Shown piece by piece: positions 23,114 to 35,754 of a stretch of DNA of 64,000 nt (its first letter is position 1; each line of letters begins with the position of its first letter). The position numbers and the translations under genes were made by a program. Under the pieces are notes generated by a model. The model was given only the letters and a program-made list of their open reading frames with translations, was not told where the DNA came from and did not search any database. Source of the DNA: Vigna angularis (taxonomy: Eukaryota > Streptophyta > Magnoliopsida > Fabales > Fabaceae); assembly GCF_016808095.1 (NCBI RefSeq), contig NC_068973.1:13264501-13328500 (forward strand). Direction: 5' to 3'.

Positions 23114-23802
23114 TGATGGAAGCATCCTTGCAATTCAATCACGAGTACTTCCAAAATCAGAGAAGGCAGCGGTTAGTTGGATGACGATGAGGCACGGTAA
23201 GTGTTTGATGAGTGTTTCAATGAAGGTGTATGAGTGGATCAAGGAATCTCAAGCTCCGAAAGCCTTCCAAGAGGGAAGGAAGCTAGAGGAGAATGTGCAG
23301 AATAGGCACAAAGTGTTTGAACTCTGAAAGAATGTCTAGAGAAATCTCAACAACATTTTATTATCAATTCAAAGTTGAATTTACAAAGGATGAAGCCCCC
23401 TATTTATAGATGAAGGAGAACTTCTAAGACGTGTGATGCAAGCTATTCTAAAGGCACGTGATACAATGAAAAGAAGCTTGGGAAGCAAGCTAAGTTTGCC
23501 AGCTAAGCAGAACTGCAGAGGAAGATGGAGTTGCTGTCTGCAGTGTTCATGTATCTGAGCGTAACAGCAACATCTTCAATTTTATCTCCTTTGCTTTTCC
23601 TTGCTTGGTTACTCCTCCAAGTGTTTTGCCAAGCTTTATTTAATGACCTACAAAACAATGTAAAGTTATTTAAAGAGGAGGAAGATTTTAGTAATTAATA
23701 CTCCATAAGAGCAAAGTAGTTAGTGCTCCCTCTTCCTCTTGGATTCTCTTAGACATGGCTCTTGTTAAAGGTCCTATGTTGAGCTTGGATGGTCCTCCAT
23801 CA
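23114..23802 (-). repeat. element 2, 3' LTR (689 bp)
   Basis: TGATGGAAGC...CCTCCATCA on the plus strand. Bases 23688-23802 also encode the last 37 residues of the polyprotein. Confidence 0.94.
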
Positions 23803-26800
23803 GTCCCTCCCTCTTGAAAAAGATCTGTCCCCAGATCTTGGGAACCCTGTTGGGCATCTCCTATGAAAGGAATTAGATCACAAATGTTAAAAGTAGGACT
23901 GACACCATAACTTTCAAGAAGGTCTAACTTATATGCATTATCATTTATCTTCTGGATCACTTTGAAAGGACCATTACCTCTAGGGCTTAATTTGGATTTG
24001 CGTTGAGAAGGAAATCTATCCTTTCTCAAGTGAAGCCAAACTAAGTCTCCTTCTTTTAAGAGTACTTGTTTTCTCCCTTTGTTGTTGTATTCAGAATACT
24101 TTTGAGTTTGTTTTTCAATATGTGTTTTAACCTTTTCATGCAACTTTTTGATGAACTCCGCTTTAGAAAGACCTTCTTTATGAAGAAAAGAAGATGTTTC
24201 TGGAAGGGGAAGTAGATCAAGAGGTGTGAGAGGGTTAAAACCATAAACAACCTCAAAAGGAGAAAGTTTAGTAGTTTTGTGAACTACTCTATTATAAGCA
24301 AACTCTATATGAGGTAGATGATCATCCCAATTTTTAATATTGCCCTTCAACATTACCCGTAATAGAGTAGATAGAGACCTATTTACTACTTCTGTTTGCC
24401 CATCAGTTTGTGGGTGACATGTAGTAGAAAATAGTAGTTTAGTTCCTAGCTTAGCCCAAAGTGTTTTCCAAAAGTAGCTAAGAAACTTAACATCTCTATC
24501 AGAAACTATAGTTTTGGGTAAACCATGCAATTTAACAACTTCTTTAAAGAAGAGTTTTGCTATATAGCTAGCATCATCTACTTTGTGGCAAGGTATAAAA
24601 TGAGCCATTTTACTAAATCGATCAACCACCACAAAGATAGAATCAAAGCCCTTTCGAGTTCTGGGTAGACCTAAGATAAAATCCATACTAATGTCTTCCC
24701 AAGGGGTACTAGCTATGGGAAGAGGAAGATAGAGTCCATGAGGCATTACTTTAGACTTAGCTTGTAAACAAACTATGCAACTAGAACAATGCTTTTGGAC
24801 ATCTATTCTCATGTGTGGCCAATAAAATTTGCTTTTCAAAGTATGAAGAGTTTTATCAACTCCATGATGGCCCATGAGTCCTCCACCATGACTTTCTTTG
24901 ATAAGAAGCTTTCGAATAGATCCTTGGGGTATGCATAGTTTTCCTTTATTAAAAAGATACCCCTCAGAAATATAAAATCCATCTAATGGCTTCTTAAGAC
25001 AAGATGCATAAGTAGATGCAAAGGTAGGATCAGATTCATAAAGTTGTTTAATGTCATCAAAACCTAGTATTTGGGATCCTAGAGTAACTAACAATGCATG
25101 TCGTCTAGATAAAGCATCCGCAACAACATTAGTACTCCCCTTTTTATGTTTGATGACGTATTGAAACTGCTCAAGGTACTCAATCCACTTTGCATGTCGC
25201 TTGTTCAACTTTCCTTGCCCTTTTAGATACTTGAGAGATTCATGGTCAGTGTTTATTATAAACTCTTGAGACACTAAGTAATGCTCCCAAGTTTTCAATG
25301 CTCGAATGAGGGCAAAAAGTTCTTTGTCATAGGTAGGATAGTTCAAAGTAGGTCCCCTAAGTTTTTCACTAAAATAAGCTATTGGATGACCTTCTTGTAT
25401 AAGAACAGTGCCTATTCCTACCCCAGAAGCATCACATTCTACTTGAAAAGCTTTGGAAAAATTAGGTAAATGTAGAATGGGTGCATGTGTTAACTTATGC
25501 TTTAAGGTCTCAAAAGCTAGACTTTGTTTCTCATCCCATTTGAATGGCATATCCTTCTTCAAAAGTTCATTAAGGGGAGCAGCAATAGTAGAAAAATTTT
25601 CTACAAAGCGTCTATAGAAACCTGCTAGACCTAGAAAACTTCTTACTTCTCCCACTTTTTTGAGGATAGGCCATTCTTGGATAGCTTTGATTTTGCTAGG
25701 ATCAACATGTACTCCTTCTTTCCCAACTTTGAAGCCTAGAAAAATAACACTCTCTTGACAAAAGGTACATTTGTCAAAGTTGGCAAATAAATGGTGTTGT
25801 CTAAGCAAAATCAATACTTTCCTCACATGATGAAGGTGTTCTTTAAGACCTTTGCTATAAATTAAAATATCATCAAAGTAGACTACAACAAAGCTGCCTA
25901 TGTATTCCTGAAGGACATGATTCATTAATCGCATGAAGGTACTAGGAGCATTGGTTAAGCCAAAAGGCATGACTAACCATTCATAAAGGCCAAATTTGGT
26001 CTTAAAAGCGGTTTTCCATTCATCTCCTTCTTTAATTCTTATTTGATGATACCCACTTTTAAGATCAATCTTGGTGAACATGTTTGCTCCATGTAATTCA
26101 TCTAGCATATCGTCCAATCTAGGAATAGGGTGCCTATACTTGACTGTAATGTTGTTAATAGCCCTGCAATCTGAACACATTCTCCAAGATCCATCTTTCT
26201 TAGGTACTAACAACACTGGCACCGCACAAGGGCTAAGGCTTTTCTGTATCCACCCTTTTCCCAATAAATCATTAACCTGCTTCTCTATCTCTTTGGTTTC
26301 TGTGGGGTTAGTCCTATAGGCTGGCCTATTAGGAAGACTGGCTCCTGGAATTAAATCAATTTGATGTTCAATTCCCCGAAGAGGTGGTAAACCACTTGGA
26401 ACCTCTTTAGGAAATAAATCAGCAAACTCTTTCAAAAGCTTTTGTAACCCCTTTGGATGAGAATCAAGTGGATGATTTATGGAAAGAAGTGCCTCCTTAC
26501 AATAGAGAAGAAAGTGAGGTTGTCCAAGGAAAAGATTTTTGGAAGTGTGTGGTGGAACAACTTCATTGGTTGAGGCACTTTCAACCAAACTCAACTTCTT
26601 CTCTTTGGAAACTTTATTAGAGTAAAGTTTCTTCTCACCATCCAACTTCTTCTTAAGTATTATTTGATCCTCTCGCACTTGTGATGGTGTAAGAGGACTC
26701 AAGATAATCTTTTTGCCTTTATGTTGAATGGTGATCTTGTTGGTGACTCCATCATGCAAAGCCTGTTTGTCAAATTGCCAAGGCCGTCCAAGTAAAATGT

Positions 26801-28304
26801 GACCCGCTTCCATTGGAACAATATCACAAATGATTTGGTCTTCATACTTGCCTATGGAAATGGGAACACTTACTTGTTCCTTAACAACTATTCCTTCATC
26901 CTCTTTTATCCATTGAAGTTTGTAAGGGTTAGGATGAGGAGTAGGAGTTAAGCCTAGCTTTTCAACCATTCTAGTGCTACAACAATTACAACAAGAACCA
27001 CTATCCACAAGCATAGAACATGTTTTATCAAGAACTTTGCAGCGAGTGTGGAATAGGTTTTCTCGTTGAGTTTGTTCTAACTCAACATGCTTTGCCTCAA
27101 GAAGTCTCCTAACCATGAGAAGATCTCCATCGCAAGGTGGAGCTTCATGTTCCTCTTCAGATGAGGACAACTCAGACACACTAGAGGATGACTCCTCACT
27201 ATTACTTTTATGTTCAAGGATATAGGTTGACTTTTTAAAGTGACACTCAGTTGAATAGTGTCCTCTGGCCCCACATTTGAAACATCTAGTCTCCCTACCT
27301 CTGGTATCTCTGGGTGGCTCTCTTGGAATTCTTTGATCTTTTCCTTTAGAGCTTTCTTTTTCCCTTTTTAGCTCTCTATCTTTACTTTTGAACTTATCTT
27401 GTGTCCTTTCTTGCTCTCTCTCCTTTGTTTCCTCATATCTTGGAAAGCTACCCTCCCTCATAAGATCTCTCCTATATGATGATGTGGTAGGGTAGGTTCT
27501 TTTTGTGGAAGCTTTTCTCCTGTTTTGTTCTTCCACTCTCACACATAGCTGGACAAAATCATTTAGATCTAAGTAAGGTAAGAGTTCTACCTTATCTCTA
27601 ATCTCATAGTTTAAACCACTCTGGAATCTAGCTATGGTGAATCTCTCCTCCTCTTTGATTCCCGCTCTCAACATGAGTAACTCTAATTTTTGCCTATATT
27701 CTTCAACACTCATGTTTCTTTGTTGAAGTCTATGGAGCTTGTCCATGACTTCTCTAGCATAATAGGCTGGGACATGTCGCCTGTGTAAGGCTGCTTTCAA
27801 CTCATTCCAATATTGGATTTTGTAGTCGCCATTCATCCTTTGGTCCCTTATGATGGATGTCCACCAATAAAGGGCTGCACCTTGAAAGGTTAAGGTGGCT
27901 AGGGTCACTCTCCTCCTATCATCTATGTTGTAGCATTCAAAAATTTGTTCAACCTTCATCTCCCACTCAAAGTATTCTTCAACATTATCTCTACCATAGA
28001 AAGGAGGAAGGTCAAGCTTAGGTTCTCCATGATGTTCTCTATGGTTGTGATGTCGCCTAGGAGGGTGTTGATAGTGATCATAAGGTTGGTAAGTATGGTG
28101 ATCACTATGGTGGGAATGATCATCGTGATCATAATTTTGCCTATGAGAGTGAATTCCCTGTGTGTGCCTGCTTTGATTGATAGTAAGAGTGGCGACTATT
28201 TGCCTTAGCTCATTCAACTCAGTCTTGGTTCTATTGAGCTCTTCTCGCAACTCTATGTTCTCTTGATCTTGAGTGACATTACCTTGAACACTAGAGTGAC
28301 TCAT
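23688..28304 (-). CDS. element 2 gag-pol polyprotein, 1538 residues, intact
   Basis: One open frame encodes everything needed for retrotransposition, acting in cytoplasmic particles and then the nucleus. Approximate positions: coiled and His-rich N terminus (1-95), gag core (96-265), CCHC knuckle [14 protein letters not shown] (341-354), aspartic protease DSGS (434-437), reverse transcriptase (about 650-860) with YFDD at 809-812, RNase H (about 950-1070, DAS and TDHES motifs), integrase zinc finger (H and C residues, 1139-1179), and DD35E core at about D1208, D1269, E1305. The tail has the plant gypsy GPFKV...NDNAY...SPTFNICDL signature and ends with [15 protein letters not shown], encoded in the 3' LTR. 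The start ATG at 28304 is the first of the frame. No stop or catalytic change is seen. Confidence 0.94.
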   Translation of the reverse strand: MSHSSVQGNVTQDQENIELREELNRTKTELNELRQIVATLTINQSRHTQGIHSHRQNYDHDDHSHHSDHHTYQPYDHYQHPPRRHHNHREHHGEPKLDLPPFYGRDNVEEYFEWEMKVEQIFECYNIDDRRRVTLATLTFQGAALYWWTSIIRDQRMNGDYKIQYWNELKAALHRRHVPAYYAREVMDKLHRLQQRNMSVEEYRQKLELLMLRAGIKEEERFTIARFQSGLNYEIRDKVELLPYLDLNDFVQLCVRVEEQNRRKASTKRTYPTTSSYRRDLMREGSFPRYEETKEREQERTQDKFKSKDRELKREKESSKGKDQRIPREPPRDTRGRETRCFKCGARGHYSTECHFKKSTYILEHKSNSEESSSSVSELSSSEEEHEAPPCDGDLLMVRRLLEAKHVELEQTQRENLFHTRCKVLDKTCSMLVDSGSCCNCCSTRMVEKLGLTPTPHPNPYKLQWIKEDEGIVVKEQVSVPISIGKYEDQIICDIVPMEAGHILLGRPWQFDKQALHDGVTNKITIQHKGKKIILSPLTPSQVREDQIILKKKLDGEKKLYSNKVSKEKKLSLVESASTNEVVPPHTSKNLFLGQPHFLLYCKEALLSINHPLDSHPKGLQKLLKEFADLFPKEVPSGLPPLRGIEHQIDLIPGASLPNRPAYRTNPTETKEIEKQVNDLLGKGWIQKSLSPCAVPVLLVPKKDGSWRMCSDCRAINNITVKYRHPIPRLDDMLDELHGANMFTKIDLKSGYHQIRIKEGDEWKTAFKTKFGLYEWLVMPFGLTNAPSTFMRLMNHVLQEYIGSFVVVYFDDILIYSKGLKEHLHHVRKVLILLRQHHLFANFDKCTFCQESVIFLGFKVGKEGVHVDPSKIKAIQEWPILKKVGEVRSFLGLAGFYRRFVENFSTIAAPLNELLKKDMPFKWDEKQSLAFETLKHKLTHAPILHLPNFSKAFQVECDASGVGIGTVLIQEGHPIAYFSEKLRGPTLNYPTYDKELFALIRALKTWEHYLVSQEFIINTDHESLKYLKGQGKLNKRHAKWIEYLEQFQYVIKHKKGSTNVVADALSRRHALLVTLGSQILGFDDIKQLYESDPTFASTYASCLKKPLDGFYISEGYLFNKGKLCIPQGSIRKLLIKESHGGGLMGHHGVDKTLHTLKSKFYWPHMRIDVQKHCSSCIVCLQAKSKVMPHGLYLPLPIASTPWEDISMDFILGLPRTRKGFDSIFVVVDRFSKMAHFIPCHKVDDASYIAKLFFKEVVKLHGLPKTIVSDRDVKFLSYFWKTLWAKLGTKLLFSTTCHPQTDGQTEVVNRSLSTLLRVMLKGNIKNWDDHLPHIEFAYNRVVHKTTKLSPFEVVYGFNPLTPLDLLPLPETSSFLHKEGLSKAEFIKKLHEKVKTHIEKQTQKYSEYNNKGRKQVLLKEGDLVWLHLRKDRFPSQRKSKLSPRGNGPFKVIQKINDNAYKLDLLESYGVSPTFNICDLIPFIGDAQQGSQDLGTDLFQEGGTDGGPSKLNIGPLTRAMSKRIQEEEGALTTLLLWSINY

Positions 28305-30940
28305 GCTTGTGAAGTAGAGAAATTGTTTTCACAATGATTTGAAAACCTTGCACAAGTATGAATCAAAACTTTTGAAAAGAGAATTTGAGGTGTTTTTGGT
28401 AAATGACTTCTATAGAGATTCTAAAGGTGATGAAACCGAATAGCTCCCAGGAAGGAGAGGTGAGTTACAATGGACAAGCTTAGAAACCTTGTCCTTCCTT
28501 AGCCAGAGTGTCTCCTGACGCTTCTCACCCAAGTTTCTAGATAGAAGTCATTCAAAACCTTTTTGGAATGCAAAGATGTTATGCTCCTAGAAACCAAACG
28601 AAGGTTTAACTATGTGAAACGCGCTCCTAAGTATCACAGAGACTTAAAACATAAAAGACAATCAAGCAAGAAAATAAATGAATGGAAATGGAAGACAATG
28701 ATAACCGGCCCTATGTGAAAGTGCAAGTGACACTTGGAGCCCCTTGACACACTTTCACTCTAATAAGTGGAAACTAACTATTACAATGTTGCTTAGTAGA
28801 CTTGGAATTGCTTGGATAGCATTTTTCCAAGTTACTTTAAGTTTGAGAAATGTAAAGCAATTAAACTCCAAAGGTTCCGTGATACAAAGCTGAAAATTGG
28901 AGAAAAATGAGCTATTCTATGTATACAAGGAAGGCTACCAAATCTGAATGTAGTGTAGCTCCAAAAGTATGTGAAATTTTTGGTGTGAAGGGTGGGGAAA
29001 TGCTGCTGAAAACTGCACAAGAATGCAGCTTGGAGAACAACCTTTGTAGCCAATTCTACAAACTCTCCACTTCCTAGTATGCTACCCTCTTGGAGGAAGC
29101 TTGTTGGAACTTGGATCACCTCAAAATGAAGTCACAGTCCACTGTCAAACACTGAAACTGTGAGGTGATGGAAAATCTGCTGCACTAGAAATTAGTTAAC
29201 CAAAAACCAGTTTTTAAACATAGTTTGGAAGCCAAAAATGATGAATGCAAGTGATATACGGCTAGAACAAAAGGTAGCACTCAAAAGGAACCTAGGATAG
29301 GGTCTAGAACAGATTATAAAAGCAAGAAAAGACTCAAAACAGTGAGGAAAATCTGTGCTGTAAAAGTGTTTGATGAAAATTCAAAACTGTTTGATAAAAT
29401 GCCACAAAGAACAACAGATTTTGTGTTTTCTGGTTTTTGACCTTTCAAATCTGGATTGCAGGGTTTAAAGTGCTTTTTATGATTGCTATACACTTGGATA
29501 AGCATATAAATGTATTTGGATACTTAAACCCAGCTTTTGCCAATCCAAAGATGAAAAAAAAAACCAAAGAAAAACAATGGCAAACAACAATAAAAATGAA
29601 CTCTGCACCTTACAAAGTGGCTAGAAAAAATTAACAGCAGTGGCTATAATGATCAACAGTGTATGTGAGGTTCAAATGATTTGTCAAACAAGTTTATATC
29701 ATCAAATTGGATGTGTGAAAACACTGAAACAGCCCAGGAATACACTACAACAGAATTTCACTAGTGCACTTCCAAATGTAGGCAAAATGAATGGTCTAGA
29801 AGGTGATTTTGAATATGGACTGAAAAATGACCAAATGACCAGTGTAAACAAGTTTAAAATGACCAAATACACCTGTTCAAACAGTCACAATGCACAGAAA
29901 CAGCGAGATGCTCCAAATCACAGGTTGAGTTGCTAATTATGCAGAAATTTGAAGCAAAACTGGACCAGAATTAATAGACAACAGAAGCAAAGCTGGCTGG
30001 TTCAATCCAAAGCATAAGAAAGTCCTAAATGACTAGATCTAACTGTAGATAATCAGCTAGCAGAATTTGAATGCCTATGAACAAGTAATGACAACAAGCA
30101 CGGTGCAAAAGCTTGGATAAAAAAAATGACTGCATTGAAAACCAGATTGTGATCAACCTAAACACTCATTTTGCAATTTTGTGATTAACATTAGGTGCTA
30201 TCATTTGAGACATGTTTAGAACCATTAAACAAACTTGTGCAAAGCTATAGTGACAACAATTCTGGACAGAAACAGCATTGACCTCATCAAACCAGAAATT
30301 AAGTTTTGATGCAGAATTGTGAAACAGTGACAGCACAAGCTACTGAAAGTAGGCAACTAAGGTATGCATTGTGCATTTTATTGATTAATAAGAGTTGCTA
30401 CTACTAGAAACATGTTTAACAACAGTAAACACACTTGCACCAATGTTCAAAACCACAAAATCTGACCAGAAACAGTGATCACTAACTCAAACATTGAAGA
30501 ATTTTGATGCAGATTTTTGAAACTGGAATCAAAGTTTGCACTGCTAGTAGCTCCAATGATCAAAGCTGGACATTAAGCCATTGCTTATATGATCAACATA
30601 TAGCTAGCCAATGCATTGAACACACTTAAAACGAAAAAAAAAATTAAAGGCTGAACAGAATCAAACATTTGACAGAATGAAAACTGCAACACTTTTGAAC
30701 ATGGCAGTAGACAAACTGGAAAATTACAAGGCAGGCTGAATTGAACCAAACACAAATGATTTGCACCGATTAAAATGATTGAAAAACACTAACGAACAGT
30801 GAATAGAATCAAACGTTCACTCAAACACAGAATCAAACCAGAAAAACAAAATGGAACAGTGACATATATGAACAGTACAAGACGGAAAAAACAGAGGAAT
30901 GGATACGAGACACTTAGCTCTTGAAGCGTGACTGAAACGA
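28305..30940 (-). other. element 2, long 5' leader
   Basis: 2.6 kb between primer site and gag start without a convincing gene. Short frames are scattered on both strands. It shares the CTCCCAGGAAG and AAGTGCAAGTGACACTTGGA blocks with element 1 and is likewise rich in CAGAA/AAACAG words. A long leader in both copies suggests a conserved untranslated role (packaging or translation). Confidence 0.7.
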
Positions 30941-30956
30941 CTGGCTCTTGATGCCA
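30941..30956 (-). other. primer binding site of element 2, divergent iMet type
   Basis: On the minus strand TGGCATCAAGAGCCAG lies two bases inside the 5' LTR. Compared with TGGTATCAGAGCC it has one substitution and one extra A. It could still pair with initiator tRNA or mark a different primer. Confidence 0.7.
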
Positions 30957-30958
30957 AA

Positions 30959-31647
30959 TGATGGAAGCATCCTTGCAATTCAATCACGAGTACTTCCAAA
31001 ACCAGAGAAGGCAGCGGTTAGTTGGATGACGATGAGGCACGGTAAGTGTTTGATGAGTGTTTCAATGAAGGTGTATGAGTGGATCAAGGAATCTCAAGCT
31101 CCGAAAGCCTTCCAAGAGGGAAGGAAGCTAGAGGAGAATGTGCAGAATAGGCACAAAGTGTTTGAACTCTGAAAGAATGTCTGGAGAAATCTCAACAGCA
31201 TTTCATTATCAATTCAAAGTTGAATTTACAAAGGATGAAGCCCCCTATTTATAGATGAAGGAGAACTTCTAAGACGTGTGATGCAAGCTATTCTAAAGGC
31301 ACGTGATACAATGAAAAGAAGCTTGGGAAGCAAGCTAAGTTTGCCAGCTAAGCAGAACTGCAGAGGAAGATGGAGTTGCTGTCTGCAGTGTTCATGTATC
31401 TGAGCGTAACAGCAACATCTTCAATTTTATCTCCTTTTCTTTTCCTTGCTTGGTTACTCCTCCAAGTGTTTTGCCAAGCTTTATTTAATGACCTACAAAA
31501 CAATGTAAAGTTATTTAAAGAGGAGGAAGATTTTAGTAATTAATACTCCATAAGAGCAAAGTAGTTAGTGCTCCCTCTTCCTCTTGGATTCTCTTAGACA
31601 TGGCTCTTGTTAAAGGTCCTATGTTGAGCTTGGATGGTCCTCCATCA
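30959..31647 (-). repeat. element 2, 5' LTR (689 bp)
   Basis: Nearly identical to 23114-23802. Followed by GGAAG (31648-31652), the right target duplication. Confidence 0.94.
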
Positions 31648-31652
31648 GGAAG

Positions 31653-32003
31653 GACTGTTGGGATGTTGCAGCGTGAAAGAAACACATTGAGAGTGAGAAA
31701 AGAGAAGGGAAAAAGGTTGTCTTGGGTTTTTATTTAAGAAGAAAATATGAAAGCTTGAGAGAAGGTGTGTGGATGTGATTGACGTGAATGAATGGTAGAA
31801 ATTTTAGTTAAAATAGGTGATGAAAATTCAAAGGGGAATGAAAAATGGAATTTAGAAAAGTGTGTTGGGTTTCGTAATGGTTAGAGAAAAAGTGAAGAGA
31901 AGAAAGAGAATGGAGTGTTGTTTTTGTGTTGAAAAAGAAGAAAAAAAAAGGAGGATGAGAATGCATGGGATGTGTGTTACGTAGAATGAAGAGAGAAAAT
32001 CAA
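31653..32003. other. purine-rich host sequence right of element 2
   Basis: Repeated GAGAGTGAG, GAAAAGAG and GTGTTG words on the plus strand continue the block at 22440-23108 that element 2 interrupted. No gene is recognised. Confidence 0.5.
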
Positions 32004-32012
32004 AATGAAATA

Positions 32013-32388
32013 GGGTTAAATATGTTTTTAGTCCCTTAACTTTCAGCGAAAATTGGAATTAGTCCCTCTTTAAAACTTTGGCCTAATTTAGTCCCTAAAC
32101 TTTAGAAATGTGTGAATTTAGTCCTTTTAACTAAATTTTGTTAGGTTTATTTGATGTTTCAAGTGCGTTTCATGATAGCATTTGAGTTATTTACACCGTT
32201 TGACACATTTTTGCTTCAATGTTCACTAAGAAATGCGTTTGAAACATCAAATAAAGTTAATAAAATTTGGTTAAAAGGACTAAATTCACACATTTCTAAA
32301 GTTTGGGGACTAAATTAGTCTAAAGTTTTGAAGAGGGACTAATTCCAATTTTCGCTGAAAGTTAAGGGACCAAAAACATATTTAACCC
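32013..32388. mobile_element. MITE with long inverted repeats, MULE type
   Basis: A 376-bp element starts GGGTTAAATATGTTTTTAGT and ends with the inverse (ACATATTTAACCC). The terminal inverted repeats run about 140 bp inward with few mismatches, so the unit can fold as a hairpin. Perfect 9-bp duplications AATGAAATA flank it (32004-32012, 32389-32397), the size made by Mutator-like transposases. It has no coding capacity. The GGGTTAAATATGTTTTT...GTCCC type of end is familiar from legume genomes. Confidence 0.92.
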
Positions 32389-32542
32389 AATGAAATAAGA
32401 TGTGAGAGAAAATTCAAATATACATACATCAACCCTAGATCACGTGAAAACATATACATGCATTCATGCATCACATACAAATGGAAACATACTCAAACAC
32501 ATATAATACATCACTTCAATCATTCAGATCTAATCATTGACA

Positions 32543-33841
32543 TGTTATACCCCCAATAATAGGATGAAAAAGAGTCTCCGATAAAAACACCAAATACGGT
32601 TTTCAATCAGCCAAACTAACTAAGCATAATGCTTACAAATGAGAACCAAGAAGATAAAAATTCTCCAAAATAGAGGTGTTGATGCGATGTTGTTTTCTCC
32701 CAAACTAGATCTTTGATTGATGATGCAAACGTTCAGAATGAATAATCATAAGTCTGGTACCCACTGCCCAAAAATCAGCCTGATCCAACGGTGAATGACT
32801 TCACAATGACGAAAACACCAATGCAACTTTTATGTTATGCGGGAATGACTTCTTCTCTTCCTTTAGCTATTTCCTCCCAAACTAGACCTCTGTTGGATGA
32901 TCTGAATGTTCAGAATGAAGAACCATGCGTTTGGAACCCACTGTCCAAAAATCAGCCCGATCCAACGATGAACGACTTCACAACGACGAAAACACCAGTG
33001 CAAGTTTTATGTTATGCGGGAATGACTTCTTCTCTTCCTTTCTCTCTCACTTTGGTTTTTCCATCTCTTCAAATCACCCTAATATGCCCTAGTAATCTGA
33101 CTCATCTCCACTAAACAAAGTAAGACATAATGGTTCACATTATTAGGCTTATTCTCTACATAGGAAGGGAGTCCAATAACCCAACACTTATAACATATAT
33201 TTGCATGGAAACCCCCAAACATCATAACTTTGTTCTCTCTTAGCATTAAACCCTTTGTTGGGATAACCGAACAAAACATACATAATACATTCATAGGAAA
33301 AACTCATCATAAATATTACATAAATCATATGCTGAATCATACACAAATTCTTACCCAACAATAACCACAAATAATTATAAACATAAGCACATGTATCAAA
33401 ACAAGAATTACCAATCAAGATAATCAAGAACACATATAGCATACAATCATAAAAAAATAAAGGTAAGTTTTTTCATACCTTGGCCAATCATAAAGTTTTA
33501 TGTACAACCCTAAAACACCATCAATCTTCCTTAATACTAAGAGGTTCCTATCGCTCTCTCTCTTCTTCTCCCAAAACGCCAATGTCCTCTCTTCCTTCAT
33601 TTTTTCTCTTTGATTTAGAGTTTCTAGGGTTTCTAAACACCAAATCACCCCTTAATTAATTTCTACACGAATTAAATAAAGGTAAAAGACCCTTTTGTCC
33701 CTAGGCAAAAATATAAAAATAAGGTAATAACATAACAATTATGTTCTAACAAAATATACACTTAAGAACACTAATTTCAAACAAAAATTCAAAGTCTCAA
33801 AACTACTTTAGTTTTAAAACCATTATTTTCCAGATCTTACA
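32543..33841 (-). mobile_element. gypsy-type 3' LTR remnant with polypurine tract
   Basis: On the minus strand GAGAAGGGGTGAA (polypurine tract, 33842-33854) is followed by TGTAAGATCTGG..., the usual start of a gypsy LTR. The block can be followed down to ...GGGGGTATAACA at 32543, giving TG...CA ends and about 1.3 kb. The internal side continues only to about 33990 (ACGAAAATTCTTTGAG and AT-rich text) and no pol is seen, so this is a truncated copy. It contains the tandem duplication at 32699-33042. The lower boundary is uncertain. Confidence 0.5.
32699..33042. repeat. 177-bp tandem duplication
   Basis: CCCAAACTAGA...CTTCCTTT occurs at 32699-32875 and again from 32876 with about 85-90% identity. 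Shared words are TGTTATGCGGGAATGACTTC and CCAAAAATCAGCC. It lies inside the LTR remnant. Confidence 0.85.
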
Positions 33842-33854
33842 TTCACCCCTTCTC

Positions 33855-35754
33855 AAAGAATTTTCGTCCCAGAAAATTGCAGTCACCTTTAAACATAGAT
33901 AATGCTAAACTTCATAAACTCCTCCAAACTTACATAAACTTTTAAGCACATAAATTTCATAATACAATAACAACAATAATTCCCGAATAGATTGGGGGTT
34001 TAAGTGGTTTGAATTTGTAAATATGTGACTGGGTTTTTCTAAGACAACGCGAAGATGGTTGACGGAGGAAGATGGGGTTTTGCTAATTTAGGGTTGTAGG
34101 GTTTGCAATTGAGGTTTTCGCAATGGTGAAGATTGCAATTGGGTTTTCACGTTTCATGATTTGGATCTCTGATTCTGGTTGTTGCTTGCAGGTTATGTCC
34201 ATGGCGGCGCGAAGGTCTCGTGGTGGAGGATGATGATTGAACAACAATTTCACCAATTTCTTCAACCAAAATTGAACAATCCATTCTAAACCAATGTTCA
34301 TTTGGTTTTACAAAAACATCTTTAACTTACCATTTCCACTTAACTTGCCACGTATATCCAAAATTGACAGCTCATTTATTATTGGCTTAAGTTAACATTA
34401 CATCATTAGTAATTTAGACACAATTAGTAAAAAAAAAAACTAAAATAAACAAAATTTAAAAAAAATGAGATTATTTTGAACGTCAGTAAAACTTGAAAAC
34501 TATTTAAAGTGAAAAATATAGGAATCAAAATAAGCACCTTTTATTCAGAAATTAAATGAGCACCTGAAATCTCATTAATCTAATTTGGGATATTTTAGTC
34601 ACATAATTTTGCTTTCACCTTTTATCGAATGAATAGTTTTGTAAAATACTTTTAATAATGAAAATATTCATTTCATATAATATTAAGCGGAGGTTCATTT
34701 TTTTTTATTGCCGCAACGGAACGAAAGTTTATTGCGAAAAATAATACTTAAATATTCTACAAATATTATTAATCACACAAAATATCTCCAAAGTTTAGAT
34801 AAAATGTGGAATACTACTATGTCTGAAACCCAACTCATCATTCACAAATCCAGATTCGCGAAATATATGAGGAACTACATCTTTTAGTAACATTCACTAG
34901 TTAATTCTGCAAAGGTATGTCATGCATCTCAACCAAATACACCATTCATTCACAGAATATCATGTTAGATGAATACACCTCAAGACAAACATATCGCTTT
35001 CCAATTTTATTTATCCCTTCTAAAAGAGAAATGAAAAACAATCGTACCTTAGGTGATATCCCTATGCTTCTCTTTCTAGCTAAAGAAAAGTGTTCTCAGA
35101 ACTTTCGACGGTGGTAGAGCCTTCGACAGTTCGATGACAACCAGGAGTGGAAAAACGAGTCTTCAATGGATCCTTCGACGTCGGCGAGCCTTCAACGGCG
35201 GCGACCATTCGACGACTACGAACCGGCGGCAAGCTTTCAACAACGGGGAGTTCTGAAAGGAATGTAATGGGAGGTAAGAGGCGGAGGGAAAATTGTGATA
35301 GAGAATGACCTAAACCACAGTTCACCTATAATAAGTTCAGTATTTTAAAACTAAATTATTAAACAAGTATAATTGATTTTTAGTAAAAATAATTTAAGTT
35401 TTTTAAGTACAGAAAAACTATAATTTAGAGTTTTTAAGTGCCGAGCCAAGCTAAAATAGGCAAGTGGGATGAAAATCTCAACCTGACCCACCCCATTTTG
35501 GCATACTAGTCTATAGACGACAATCCATTTTAACACCTCTAGATAAAAATGACTAAGGTATGATATAATAATAAAAAATAACAATGATGCAAGTCACGAT
35601 GCACAAGTGGTTCTGGTTTTGTCTGGTGTAGGAAAAGGAGCCCAATTGCAATCTCTTCAGCAATTCAGAATCTCAGCGGCCATGAAAGAGCTCTTTTGTT
35701 GCCCCTCCGAAAGAGGCAATCTCTGCAGCAATTCGAAATCTTGCGTTTTCCATA
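33855..35754. other. unassigned sequence
   Basis: No gene recognised. Around 34020-34300 and 35100-35300 there are GC-richer patches with repeated TTCGACG/GGCGGCGA words and short minus-strand frames (34083-34301, 35080-35325). They look like decayed gene leaders or captured pieces. 34320-34800 is AT-rich. Confidence 0.4.

Larger units (their letters stand above)
23114..31647 (-). mobile_element. Ty3/gypsy LTR retrotransposon 2, apparently intact and young
   Basis: An 8534-bp element on the minus strand with two 689-bp LTRs (23114-23802, 30959-31647) that differ by about 5 substitutions and no gap (about 0.7%, by eye). It has a GGAAG target duplication, a primer site, a polypurine tract (minus strand AAGAGGGAGGGAC at 23803-23815) and an uninterrupted gag-pol frame with all catalytic residues. 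It shares domain order, leader blocks and LTR edges (TGATGGAAGC...CCATCA) with element 1, but the LTR bodies differ, so they are sister subfamilies. As in element 1, the polyprotein ends inside the 3' LTR. Confidence 0.94.

Noticed and set aside
22706..23125. 139-codon minus-strand frame rich in F, L and S
   Set aside because: It follows from the purine-rich plus strand, has no domain, and runs across the target duplication into the LTR of element 2.
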